Source of the DNA: Croceicoccus sp. Ery15
GTDB taxonomy: Bacteria; Pseudomonadota; Alphaproteobacteria; Sphingomonadales; Sphingomonadaceae
DNA length: 64,000 nucleotides
Assembly (NCBI RefSeq): GCF_020985305.1
Contig: NZ_CP087588.1
Span: 2,158,501 to 2,222,500, forward strand
Direction of reading: 5' to 3'
Shown: in pieces, positions 1-6,889 of the stretch
How positions within the stretch are numbered: position 1 is the first letter of the stretch
Layout of the letters: each line of letters starts with the position of its first letter
The notes under the pieces: generated by a model
What the model saw: the letters and a program-made list of their open reading frames with translations, nothing else
Told to the model about the DNA's origin: nothing
The model's database searches: none
Position numbers and translations under genes: made by a program

Positions 1-733
1 TGCGCCGGCAATAGCCGACAAGGCCTTCAACGCCGCCCTTATCGTTACCCTTGCCGGGGCGGCCGTAACGATCACGGATCAGGTAGTGCGACAGGAAGGC
101 GCTGAACAGCCTCGCGCGCAGCCGCGTCCCGTCAGGCAGGATCTTCGAGACCAGGCAGCGGTCGTTGTCGTAGACGATCGACAGCGGCACCGCGCCGAAG
201 AACGCAAAGGCGTGGACATGGCCGTCCATCCAGGCCTCGGCAACGGCAGCCGGATAGGCGCGTACGTAGCAGGCGTCGCTGTGCGGCAGATCGAGCACGA
301 AGAAGTGCGCCTTCTGCTCCACCCCGCCGATCTCGACCAGAGCTTCTCCAAAATCTGCCTGCCCATGGCCGGGTGCGTGTGCCAGCGGCACGAACATCTC
401 CCGGCTGCGCTGATCCCGATCCCGGATGTAATCCTTGATGATCGTGTAGCCTCCGGTGAAGCCATGCTCTTCGCGAAGGCGATCGAACACACGCTTCGCC
501 GTATGGCGCTGCTTGCGCGGGACCGACCGGTCCCCATCCAGCCAGCCGTCGATGATCGGTATGAACGCTTCCAGCTTCGGTCGCCGCACCGGGGCGCTGC
601 GACGGTAACCGGGCGGCTCGGAATACGACAGCATCTTGCGGACCGTGTCGCGCGATATGTTGAAATGCTTCGCTGCCGCCCGGGCGCTCATGCCGCCCGC
701 GCAGGCAAGACGAACCTTCAGGTAAAGTTCCAC
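1..733 (-). CDS. istA: IS21 family transposase IstA (3' end missing)
   Basis: DDE transposase of an IS21-type element. I translated the minus strand from a GTG start at 733; no ATG lies between the upstream in-frame TGA and this GTG. The N-terminus carries a helix-turn-helix with the family signature around SRDTVRKML followed by PPGYRR. The catalytic residues fit QADFGEA (first Asp), SIVYDN (second Asp) and GGVEGLVGY (Glu). The reading frame is open to position 1, so about 244 residues are visible of a protein usually near 500. Transposition would also need the IstB ATPase, which is not in view. No frameshift or stop was seen in the visible part. Confidence 0.85.
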   Translation of the reverse strand, partial: MELYLKVRLACAGGMSARAAAKHFNISRDTVRKMLSYSEPPGYRRSAPVRRPKLEAFIPIIDGWLDGDRSVPRKQRHTAKRVFDRLREEHGFTGGYTIIKDYIRDRDQRSREMFVPLAHAPGHGQADFGEALVEIGGVEQKAHFFVLDLPHSDACYVRAYPAAVAEAWMDGHVHAFAFFGAVPLSIVYDNDRCLVSKILPDGTRLRARLFSAFLSHYLIRDRYGRPGKGNDKGGVEGLVGYCRR

Positions 734-779
734 GGTGTAAATCCCTCATCCCTCCTCGCCAGCATCGCGAAAAGGGAAA

Positions 780-846
780 AAGTGGACGACTTTTACGCCG
801 CCCGCAGCAGCACTTCGCCGCCGCTACCGTGGTCTAATTTTGCACC
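780..846. repeat. IS21 multiple terminal repeats
   Basis: Two imperfect 20-bp direct repeats (minus-strand consensus close to GGYGYAAAAKTMGWCCAC) lie between the transposase start and the IS boundary. They are likely transposase-binding sites. The outer copy also supplies the last in-frame codons of the disrupted Toprim gene. Confidence 0.6.
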
Positions 847-1482
847 GCCGTTCTCAAACCCCTGGTACGCGAACGTTGTGGCGGCTGCCTGCGCGGCCCG
901 CTCACCCACTGCATCATTATCCTTCGCGATGATGATGTGGCGCACGAAATCCGGCAGGACGACATGGCGAAAGTTCGCTGCACCCAGCACTGCCCATACC
1001 GGTTCGCCGAGCGCCATCGTGAGAGCGAGGCCATCTTCGATGCCCTCGCACAGGATGAGCTGATCTTGTGCCTCACGCAGGCGCACCGCGCCGCCGGCAA
1101 GGCGGCCAAGCGCCATACGCGGATGCGCGATTTCAGCCTTTGTGTTCCCGGTAGGGGCGAGGAAGGTCCGCATGACGGCCTGAAGCGAACCATCTGCTCC
1201 TTGGACGCGCGCCACCATGCAGGGGTGGAATGCCCCTTCAGCCTTCAGGCGTGCGAAACGCAGGTTAAGGCCGCAGATATCGGGGTCGAGACCACGACTG
1301 CGAAGGTAGCGTTCCGCCGGCGTTCCGGCGATGGGGGTGCTGCGCAACCAGGTCTTCTGAGCGAAAACCTGGTTGGGATTAGCGTTATCGGCTTCGGCCG
1401 CGAAACCTCTTTCGTCACCATTGTCACTTTTGTCACGGCGGTGCGCATCGTGGTCGCTAGATGTGCCTCTACTCGTTTTCAT
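793..1482 (-). pseudogene. Toprim-domain (primase-like) protein, 3' end replaced by IS21
   Basis: The protein has a Toprim fold: the acidic motif LILCEGIEDGLA near residue 142, followed by IIIAKDNDAVGE with the paired Asp residues. The N-terminal third carries the GTPAERYLRSRGLD segment typical of mobile-element Toprim (DUF7146/Toprim_3-type) proteins, which act with helicases or primases in element replication. The last residues after FENGG are encoded by the IS21 terminal repeat, and the frame stops at 793. The native C-terminus, usually about 50-90 residues more, is therefore lost. It may retain a folded core but is probably a disrupted gene. It is transcribed leftward, like the next two genes, which are probably part of the same element backbone. 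Confidence 0.7.
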
Positions 1483-1601
1483 CGTTGGTCCTTTCTGCCG
1501 CCATTGGCGCGGCAGAAGACCAGGTAGAGGTCAGAAAATCGCAATAAAACAACAATGAAACGGCTATGGAAATAGCAACTTCGGGTTTTCGTTTTCTTCA
1601 A

Positions 1602-2339
1602 TCATTGCAAGGGGCGGCGCCCCCGTTTTGCGCGCACCGGATCATCTGCAATGGCCTTACGCCAAGCTTGATCGAAGCCGAATGGGTTAAGCTTGTCCTG
1701 GAAATGGAGGAGTGCATCATCGCGGAAATCGCGTTTCTTTTTTCGCCTTTCAGGATCTTGGGCGAAGGCCTCCTTGAGCCAGTTGGCACACTGGTCCGAG
1801 ATGCCCACTTTGTTATCGATGCGCCCAGGAGCGCGGGGGCTGATGGCATCGTTTGCCGCAATCGGCTCGAGTTGCAGGTGCCGCACCATTTCGGCTTCGT
1901 GAATCTTCAGCTCGAAGAGCTCGACCTTCCAGAGTTCCACAAAGGGCTCCGTGCGCGCTTCGACAGGCGGAGCGAACTCGTCAATGACCGCGAAGAAGCG
2001 GTCTTCACCAAGAAGCAGCCGCCCCGTCCTGAGCCGCCATACCCATTTAGGCACTGGCCAGTTGTAACGAATCTTTTCGCCTGAGGCACAATGAAAGTGG
2101 GCCGTGCGAGCTTGTACGCGGACCAGATCGGCCTGGAAACCAATCAATAGTCGCGCTTGGGGATCCTCGATCCGGGAAGCAGGAACGCTCGATAAAAGCT
2201 TCAGCGCCTCCAGCGAGCGGATCCACGGAACTTGACTTTTCGCAATCACCTTTCGCGTCTCCCGATCGGTACTTTCCCATGCAGAAGCAGTTTGCCTAGC
2301 TGAAGATGCATAACCCTTTACTATTGCCCGGGCCCTCAT
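1602..2339 (-). CDS. Hypothetical protein of the mobile-element backbone (245 aa)
   Basis: Not recognised. The protein is basic and mainly helical by composition, with no signal peptide or membrane segment. The C-terminal 60 residues form a compact segment (around QCANWLKEAFAQDPERRKKK and ending in basic RAKRGRRPLQ) that could bind nucleic acid; this is inference only. It starts at an ATG immediately downstream, in the transcription sense, of a tandem array of a 9-bp repeat that probably lies in its promoter or leader. It sits upstream of the Toprim gene on the same strand with a gap of about 120 bp, so a replication or regulatory role in the element is possible. Confidence 0.55.
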   Translation of the reverse strand: MRARAIVKGYASSARQTASAWESTDRETRKVIAKSQVPWIRSLEALKLLSSVPASRIEDPQARLLIGFQADLVRVQARTAHFHCASGEKIRYNWPVPKWVWRLRTGRLLLGEDRFFAVIDEFAPPVEARTEPFVELWKVELFELKIHEAEMVRHLQLEPIAANDAISPRAPGRIDNKVGISDQCANWLKEAFAQDPERRKKKRDFRDDALLHFQDKLNPFGFDQAWRKAIADDPVRAKRGRRPLQ

Positions 2340-2351
2340 GGCGAAACGCGG

Positions 2352-2387
2352 GACAATAGTGACAATAGTGACAATAGTGACAATAGG
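2352..2387. repeat. Four tandem copies of a 9-bp repeat, iteron-like
   Basis: GACAATAGT occurs at 2352, 2361 and 2370, with a fourth copy GACAATAGG at 2379, all head to tail. The array ends about 13 bp before the start codon of the leftward 245-aa gene. A related TTGTCAC-rich run occurs in the 5' coding part of the Toprim gene (about 1417-1440). Possible roles are an operator, an iteron or a slippage-prone leader. Confidence 0.6.
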
Positions 2388-2470
2388 GGACAGAGGCCAC
2401 CGGTGTCGGGCGAAGTCAGAACCAAGTTCGCGTTTGTTCAGAAACCTCTCCGGCGACGAGGTTCCGACGC

Positions 2471-3250
2471 CTAGTCACCCGTCTGGCGTTTCATCCTCTC
2501 GAAGCGCGCGAGGACCTTGTGCGCGTTATCATTGGACGTCCGCATAGGTTCGATATGCTCGATGCTGCGCTGAATTTCCTGTTCCAGATTGCTGTTATCA
2601 TCCACTTGGGCATACAGCATGTCCATGAGGCAAGCGGCTCGCTGCGTGTGCAATATGGTCCGGTAGATCGCGTCCATATTCCATCTCAGGGCCCGATCAA
2701 TCACGTCGACAGCGACCGCCGGGTCATCAAGATCGCGCAAGCATTTCGCGCATTCGATAGCCAGCACCGGATCGAGCGGTACGTCGTCAGGCATCAGTCC
2801 GACCCAGTGAACGAAAAGCGCGCGCCGCCCCTCATCCGACGGTAGATCACGCACCCGCCTGATAATCTCCTTGCGATCTTTTGCGTCAGGGACGCGCATC
2901 GAACGAAAAGCATTCGCGAGGAGCGCTGCACCAGCGCGGGTGCCGATCCCCGAGATGCCCCGGGTTGCAAGCAGATCAGCGTCTCCAGGAACCGGGCGAT
3001 CAGCCGATGCAAGAACCTGCAGCAGGTCCTCGCTGGCATCAACACTCCCTCGCGCGACACTCACAGCGCGCTTGATACCGTTGGCATCTACCAGCAAATT
3101 GTCCCGCTGGTTCGCGTCCGTCCCGGTGATCTCGAACGCCTTCTCGCTACCATCCGGCACGAATTCACAGCCCACGAGCGCTTGGCACACCGCCGGCGCG
3201 TGACTTGAATCCAAAGCCGCCTGAATTGTGATACCGCTGATTTCACTCAT
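2471..3250 (-). CDS. Hypothetical helical protein (259 aa)
   Basis: No family recognised. The sequence is acidic and strongly helical, with a middle region (GISGIGTRAGAALLANAF, then repeated Leu/Ala-rich helices to RALRWNMDAIYRTILHTQ) that resembles solenoid repeats of the TPR/HEAT kind; this is an impression, not a match. There is no signal peptide, membrane segment or catalytic motif. It begins at an ATG and is followed leftward by the 9-bp repeat array and the 245-aa gene. Codon use and composition look like the other element genes. Confidence 0.5.
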   Translation of the reverse strand: MSEISGITIQAALDSSHAPAVCQALVGCEFVPDGSEKAFEITGTDANQRDNLLVDANGIKRAVSVARGSVDASEDLLQVLASADRPVPGDADLLATRGISGIGTRAGAALLANAFRSMRVPDAKDRKEIIRRVRDLPSDEGRRALFVHWVGLMPDDVPLDPVLAIECAKCLRDLDDPAVAVDVIDRALRWNMDAIYRTILHTQRAACLMDMLYAQVDDNSNLEQEIQRSIEHIEPMRTSNDNAHKVLARFERMKRQTGD

Positions 3251-3639
3251 GAATTTAGCACCCTGTCTTCTAGCTCTGTGTTATCCGGCGAGGGCAAAGG
3301 ATGTGTTAATCATGCGACCAAAATTTATCGCACCGGCATGAAACCGATCAACAGGAGAGCGGCGCAGCTTATCGCGCTAAGCAAGGCTTTGAGGCGATGC
3401 AGACATTACGTACTCTGGGATTACTTGCTCTTTAGGAACATCGCCTCAGGACAAACGCCCTGGATCCGGCCCATCACTGGCGAAGAGCCACCTTCTTTTG
3501 TTCTTAAGAAATTTACCTTGATTAAGCGCAGGGGGTGCTCGGTCCGTCGCGCTGCGGTCGCTCCCGCCGAGGCTTGCGAGCGGCACGGCTGTCAGGGCGC
3601 CCAACACAAGGTTCTAGCCACCGCGGCGACACCATCGTC
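3251..3639. other. 389-bp gap without a recognisable gene
   Basis: The right two-thirds (from about 3290) are moderately AT-rich and the last 100 bp abruptly GC-rich. A 121-codon open frame on the plus strand (3278-3643) has no ribosome-binding site, odd composition and no family resemblance. The gap probably contains the promoter of the leftward 259-aa gene. I see no terminator, repeat or RNA gene. Confidence 0.4.
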
Positions 3640-4041
3640 TTAGCGATGCTTGCACATCACTCCGATGACGGGAGCAGCGAGTGCCAAAATGATCTTGGCC
3701 GTGTCACGGTGCATGGGATCTTTCCACCCCTGCATCTCGCTTGGCGCCTCCAGATAACCGCGACTGGCGAGATTCTGGACGATCTCCTGGCTGTCCGTGC
3801 TGTGTATGTAACATTGCGGTGCTTCCACGCGGGCATCGGCGAGCAACACGGACAATTCGGCTACCGGGCGGTCGACAGTATCAATCTCGTCCGGCGATCT
3901 TGTCAGTGACCAAAGCATGACCTTGAGAGCCCCCAGGACACGTTCAAAGTCCTTCGGAGTCGCAACGCCTTCAGCCACCCTCGCCTCAATGATGGATTCT
4001 AACAGATTGCCGAGCGTGTCGAGTGTTTTATCGAGTTCCAT
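3640..4041 (-). CDS. Hypothetical protein with C-terminal hydrophobic segment (133 aa)
   Basis: Not recognised. The N-terminus is helical (LDTLGNLLESIIEARVAEG), and the centre carries SPDEIDTVDRPVAELSVLL, then a short segment around ASRGYLEAPSEMQGWKDP. The C-terminus has one hydrophobic stretch (TAKIILALAAPVIGVMC) that could be a single membrane anchor or a buried helix. ATG start. It is leftward, separated from the next gene by the gap at 3251-3639. It has no clear functional partner and is likely a cargo or regulatory gene of the element. Confidence 0.45.
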   Translation of the reverse strand: MELDKTLDTLGNLLESIIEARVAEGVATPKDFERVLGALKVMLWSLTRSPDEIDTVDRPVAELSVLLADARVEAPQCYIHSTDSQEIVQNLASRGYLEAPSEMQGWKDPMHRDTAKIILALAAPVIGVMCKHR

Positions 4042-4330
4042 GAGTCCTTGTAGGATGGGCTGTGCGCTCGACCAACCTCTTTACCGCAGCGCATGACAAT
4101 CGAATTTGTTACATCGATAGAGTGCGCGATAAAATTGGTTCCCTTACAACAACCGGATGGTCTCAATAAGCCGTCGCGCTCGTTCAGAGGCGCGGTCATA
4201 CATAAGGTTCAGCCTGGGCGCTTCATCTAAAGTAATCTTCAATGTTACCCATCAGCGCCTATGGCGCAGGTTTGAGGTTGTAAATTAGGGAAGGTTCGGG
4301 CTTCGTCGCAGTAACGAAGGAACGAAGACT

Positions 4331-4713
4331 ATGCCCAAATCCTCGGATGCAAAATCCCTTGCCTAGAAGGTGGTAGAGGACATCCGCCGCAAGACCCGCC
4401 GACACTTCTCTGCTGAAGACAAGCCTAGGATCATGCTTGAAGTCTTAAGTGGAGACGACTCCATTGCCCAGCTTTGCCGCAAGGAAGGTATTGCCCAGCC
4501 TGTACTACACCCGGTCGAAAGAGTTCATGGAGGCTGGTATGCGTCGCCTTGCGGGTGACATCGCCCGTGCCGCCACCACGGATGGGGTGAAGGATTTGCG
4601 CCGCGAGACCCGCGATCTGACGGAATGTGTGGCTGACCTCACTCTTGAGAAGCGTCTGCTCCAAATAAAAGCATGATCGCGGATGGGTGAGACGACGATC
4701 GAAGAATTCCCTG
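4331..4713 (+). pseudogene. Decayed IS3-family orfA remnant
   Basis: The frame starts at ATG 4331 (MPKSSDAKSLA) and hits a TAG where the family has Gln. It continues as KVVEDIRRKTRRHFSAEDK...DSIAQLCRKEGIAQ, loses phase near 4500, and resumes as LYYTRSKEFMEAGMRRLAGD...LTLEKRLL in another frame before breaking again near 4670. This is the N-terminal helix-turn-helix and leucine-zipper protein of an IS3-group element with one nonsense mutation and at least one frameshift. The downstream orfB is absent, and the sequence passes directly into a RES-domain remnant. The remnant is split from that sequence by the intact IS3 element at 4714. Confidence 0.75.
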
Positions 4714-4745
4714 TGACGTGACCCCCAGCTTTCCCCCAGCTGGGA

Positions 4746-5642
4746 TTAGAGCCTAGCCGCGTTGTTGCGCATGAGCGCGGTTGAAGCAATGGGCTGCGTA
4801 GCGGAGCCCGAAGGGCGTAGCGAAGCAGGCCATTGCTTATCCAGTTCGGCGGCGAACGCCGCCGGTGTTGCGTAGCCAAGGGATGAGTGTGGTCGCTCCC
4901 GATTGTAGTCATCCACCCAGGCCGCGATCTCGACACGGGCATGGGCCATGCTCAGGAACAGCGTCTCGTTGAGTAGCTCGTCGCGCATGCGACCGTTGAA
5001 GCTCTCGACATAGCCGTTCTGCATCGGCCTGCCTGGGGCGATGTAATGCCACTCCACGCCGATCTCACCACACCATGCCAGCACGGCATTGCTCGTGAGC
5101 TCTGTCCCATTGTCGCTGACGATCATGCCCGGCTTGCCCCGCTGTGCGATCAGCTCGGTCAGTTCACGCACCACGCGGCGACCGGAGATCGAGGTGTCCG
5201 GCACCGCTGCCAGGCACTCCCTGGTCACATCATCGACCACGTTGAGCACCCGGAACCGCCTGCCTGACGCCATCTGGTCGTGCACAAAGTCGAGGCTCCA
5301 GCGCTGGTTCGGCAGCGCCAGCACCGGAGCTGGTGCCCTCGTGCCAACAGCACGCCTGCGGCTTCGTCGTCGCCTGACCGCCAGCCCTTCCTCCTTGTAG
5401 AGCCTCTGGGTCTTCTTCCGGTTGATCATGATCCCCTCCCGACGCAGCAGGATATGTAGACGCCGATAGCCGAACCGCCGACGCTGGTTGGCCAGCTCGC
5501 GCAGCTTCTCGCGCAACTCGGCATCGTCGTCCCGCGTGGAACGGTAACGCACGCTCTTGCGATCGGCATCAATGACACTGCACGCCCGCCGTTCGCTCAT
5601 CCCGTGGCACGCCTGGAGATGAGCGACAGCTTCCCGCTTCAC
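4746..5642 (-). CDS. IS3-family transposase OrfB (rve integrase core)
   Basis: Catalytic DDE subunit. It has the HTH_21 region ([20 protein letters not shown]) followed by the integrase core: first Asp in [10 protein letters not shown], second in [11 protein letters not shown] and Glu in [12 protein letters not shown], with the usual spacing of 35 residues between the last two. About 298 residues from the conventional start. It is normally expressed as the OrfAB fusion through the A6G slip upstream. The C-terminus ends with [16 protein letters not shown] as expected, so the gene is intact. Confidence 0.93.
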   Translation of the reverse strand: MKREAVAHLQACHGMSERRACSVIDADRKSVRYRSTRDDDAELREKLRELANQRRRFGYRRLHILLRREGIMINRKKTQRLYKEEGLAVRRRRSRRRAVGTRAPAPVLALPNQRWSLDFVHDQMASGRRFRVLNVVDDVTRECLAAVPDTSISGRRVVRELTELIAQRGKPGMIVSDNGTELTSNAVLAWCGEIGVEWHYIAPGRPMQNGYVESFNGRMRDELLNETLFLSMAHARVEIAAWVDDYNRERPHSSLGYATPAAFAAELDKQWPASLRPSGSATQPIASTALMRNNAARL

Positions 5643-5650
5643 GGCGGGCG

Positions 5651-5917
5651 TCAGAACTTTTTTGCCAGGAGATCCTTCAGCGCGGCCTTGTCCAGCATCG
5701 CATCGGCCAGCAACCGCTTGAGCTTCGCGTTCTCGCTCTCGAGTTCCTTCAGTCGGCGGGCATCGGATACCTCCAGCCCGCCATACTTCGACTTCCAGTT
5801 GTAGATCGTCGCTTCCGACACTCCGTATCGACGGGCCAGGTCGGCGGTCTTCGCACCCGCCTCCGCTTCCTTCAGCACGCCAATGATCTGTTCCTCGGTA
5901 AACCTCTTGTGCTTCAT
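5651..5917 (-). CDS. IS3-family transposase OrfA (helix-turn-helix subunit)
   Basis: An 88-aa protein with the OrfA pattern of IS407-group elements: [20 protein letters not shown], a helix-turn-helix around [19 protein letters not shown], then a leucine-zipper region ([20 protein letters not shown]). It binds the element ends and, after -1 frameshifting, forms the N-terminus of the OrfAB transposase. Its stop lies just after the slippery AAAAAAG tract, exactly where the orfB phase is entered. Confidence 0.92.
   Translation of the reverse strand: MKHKRFTEEQIIGVLKEAEAGAKTADLARRYGVSEATIYNWKSKYGGLEVSDARRLKELESENAKLKRLLADAMLDKAALKDLLAKKF
5657..5663 (-). other. Programmed -1 frameshift site (A6G)
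   Basis: On the minus strand the end of orfA reads GCA AAA AAG TTC TGA. Slipping back one base on AAAAAAG gives AAA GTT CTG ACG CCC GCC GTG AAG, which runs straight into orfB ([13 protein letters not shown]). This is the usual IS3-family mechanism for making the OrfAB fusion. Confidence 0.8.
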
Positions 5918-5982
5918 CGTCCGTCCTTCTGTCAGGGCCGGACTCTAATCATACTTGGAGGAAAATCAGGGGGTCACGTCAC

Positions 5983-6235
5983 CTGCTCTACCTTCCCAAT
6001 GAATATTCAGCCGCGCAGGCACTGGCATCGCAGCTGCGTGCCGCTAACTCCGACGGGATCATCTATCAAAGTGTTCGAGATAATCGGGGCGAATGCGTTG
6101 CCGTTTTTCGGCCACGGCTACTCTCAAACTGCCGCCAAGAGCGAAATCTTTTCTACGTTTGGGACGGCAAGGGGATTTCGAAGCTCTTTGAAAAAAGCAA
6201 ATTTACCGAGGCTGCTCGTTTCTCGATTAAGCCCC
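5983..6235 (+). pseudogene. RES-domain toxin remnant (C-terminal part)
   Basis: The frame LLYLPNEYSAAQALASQLRA...GIIYQSVRDNRGECVAVFRP...NLFYVWDGKGISKLF fits the C-terminal half of RES proteins, NAD-consuming toxins paired with Xre/MbcA-type antitoxins. The hallmark is the Y-x-SVRD...GECVAVFRP run followed by a W-D-G strand. No start codon, catalytic N-terminus or antitoxin gene is present. To the left, before insertion of the IS407-type element, the sequence joined the decayed IS3 orfA. To the right it meets a minus-strand copy of the sbcC tail. A dead fragment. Confidence 0.7.
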
Positions 6236-6312
6236 CCCCCACAGCCTTCAGGATTGTGCAGCCGGTTGGGACCGCATGCTGCAACAACGGCCCATGCGAG
6301 ATCAGGCCAATC
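6213..6312 (-). pseudogene. Stray, diverged copy of the sbcC 3' end
   Basis: The minus-strand translation gives IGLISHGPLLQHAVPTGCTILK, then AVGGG-IEKRAA. This matches the extreme C-terminus of the intact SbcC at 6889 (VGLISHVPLVQQAVPTGF, then GVGGSRIERRAA). Nucleotide identity over about 100 bp is only moderate, so it is either an old duplication or the tail of a different sbcC allele. It starts directly at the stop of the GIY-YIG gene, so that gene is bracketed by two sbcC tails. A run of nine G (6232-6240 as C on plus) lies within the fragment. Confidence 0.75.
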
Positions 6313-6316
6313 AACT

Positions 6317-6889
6317 TCAACGCGTTTTCCAACGATTTGCTTGCCTCTCTACGGCAGCAAGCTTCGTCGCCGGCCATCCAAGGGTCAGTAGAAAACTGTC
6401 AAGAAGCTCTGTAGGCTCTTCAGCCTCGAGAGCGCGGGCGTTGTTCCAACGCGTCATGTCATCGGGGGCCAGTTCGCAAACCTCGGCCTCCAGCGCTAGG
6501 AGCTGGGTCTTCCCATATCCACGCAATGGAATTGCCACTGCGGCGCAGTGACTACGGATAAAAAGACGACGGAGCTCCTTCGATATTGGTCCATCGGCGG
6601 GGCAGGTCCCTGTATCCTTGCGACTATGGAACATGCGCCCAGCATTGTAGACCGTCGAGAACTTGTGGCTGTTCCCATCCCCGGCGGCATGCCGTCTGAA
6701 GATGCGGTCGTTCAGGCACTTTGCAGTGATCCCTATGTATCGCGGTCGTCCTGAATGATCATAAAGCGCATAGATCCCAGGTCCGGCCGGGACATCTGCA
6801 AGGCAAACTGGCGCTGCGTTCATTAGCGTGTCGAGGCATTTCGAGCCATCCCAACTGCGGGCAACTTGCCTAACCAAATCCGCTGACAT
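6317..6889 (-). CDS. GIY-YIG domain protein coupled to sbcC
   Basis: A 190-aa protein with a GIY-YIG nuclease fold near residues 37-90: GPGIYALYD, then RPRYIGIT, a conserved Arg (NDRIFRRH) and GNSHKFSTVYNAGRM. The catalytic Glu expected downstream could lie in KELRRLF or LEAEVCEL. The family makes single- or double-strand cuts in DNA and includes UvrC-like and homing-type nucleases. Its ATG overlaps the sbcC TGA (TGATG), so translation is coupled and a role alongside SbcCD is plausible but inferred. No zinc-finger or other DNA-binding domain is obvious. The position between two sbcC tails suggests it was inserted, bringing its own copy of the tail. Confidence 0.7.
   Translation of the reverse strand: MSADLVRQVARSWDGSKCLDTLMNAAPVCLADVPAGPGIYALYDHSGRPRYIGITAKCLNDRIFRRHAAGDGNSHKFSTVYNAGRMFHSRKDTGTCPADGPISKELRRLFIRSHCAAVAIPLRGYGKTQLLALEAEVCELAPDDMTRWNNARALEAEEPTELLDSFLLTLGWPATKLAAVERQANRWKTR

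Larger units (their letters stand above)
1..846 (-). mobile_element. IS21-family insertion sequence, partial (runs off left edge)
   Basis: The visible part holds the 5' portion of the istA-type transposase gene and one element end. The end is marked by two related repeats on the minus strand, GGTGCAAAATTAGACCACGG (827-846) and GGCGTAAAAGTCGTCCACTT (780-799), about 47 bp apart. Multiple terminal repeats of this kind are usual for IS21 ends. The element is inserted in the 3' part of the Toprim gene next to it. The istB helper gene and the other end would lie left of the window. The exact boundary, about 844-846, is inferred from the repeat, because the other target flank is not visible. Confidence 0.75.
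4714..5981 (-). mobile_element. Intact IS3-family (IS407-group) element with 4-bp target duplication
   Basis: The left end starts TGACGTGACCCCC and the right end is its inverted copy, with imperfect terminal inverted repeats of about 38 bp ending in matching ATTAGAG. Target duplication CCTG is at 4710-4713 and 5982-5985. Length is 1268 bp, normal for the group. It carries orfA and orfB in overlapping phases, with a slippery A6G tract at the junction. Both genes are full length and the duplication is perfect, so the insertion looks recent and probably competent. Confidence 0.93.

Noticed and set aside
132..749. Minus-strand frames at 79-537 and 132-749
   Set aside because: Out-of-phase readings of the istA gene, which is open to the window edge.
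3278..3643. 121-codon plus-strand frame
   Set aside because: No ribosome-binding site, no recognisable motif, and composition changes abruptly inside it.
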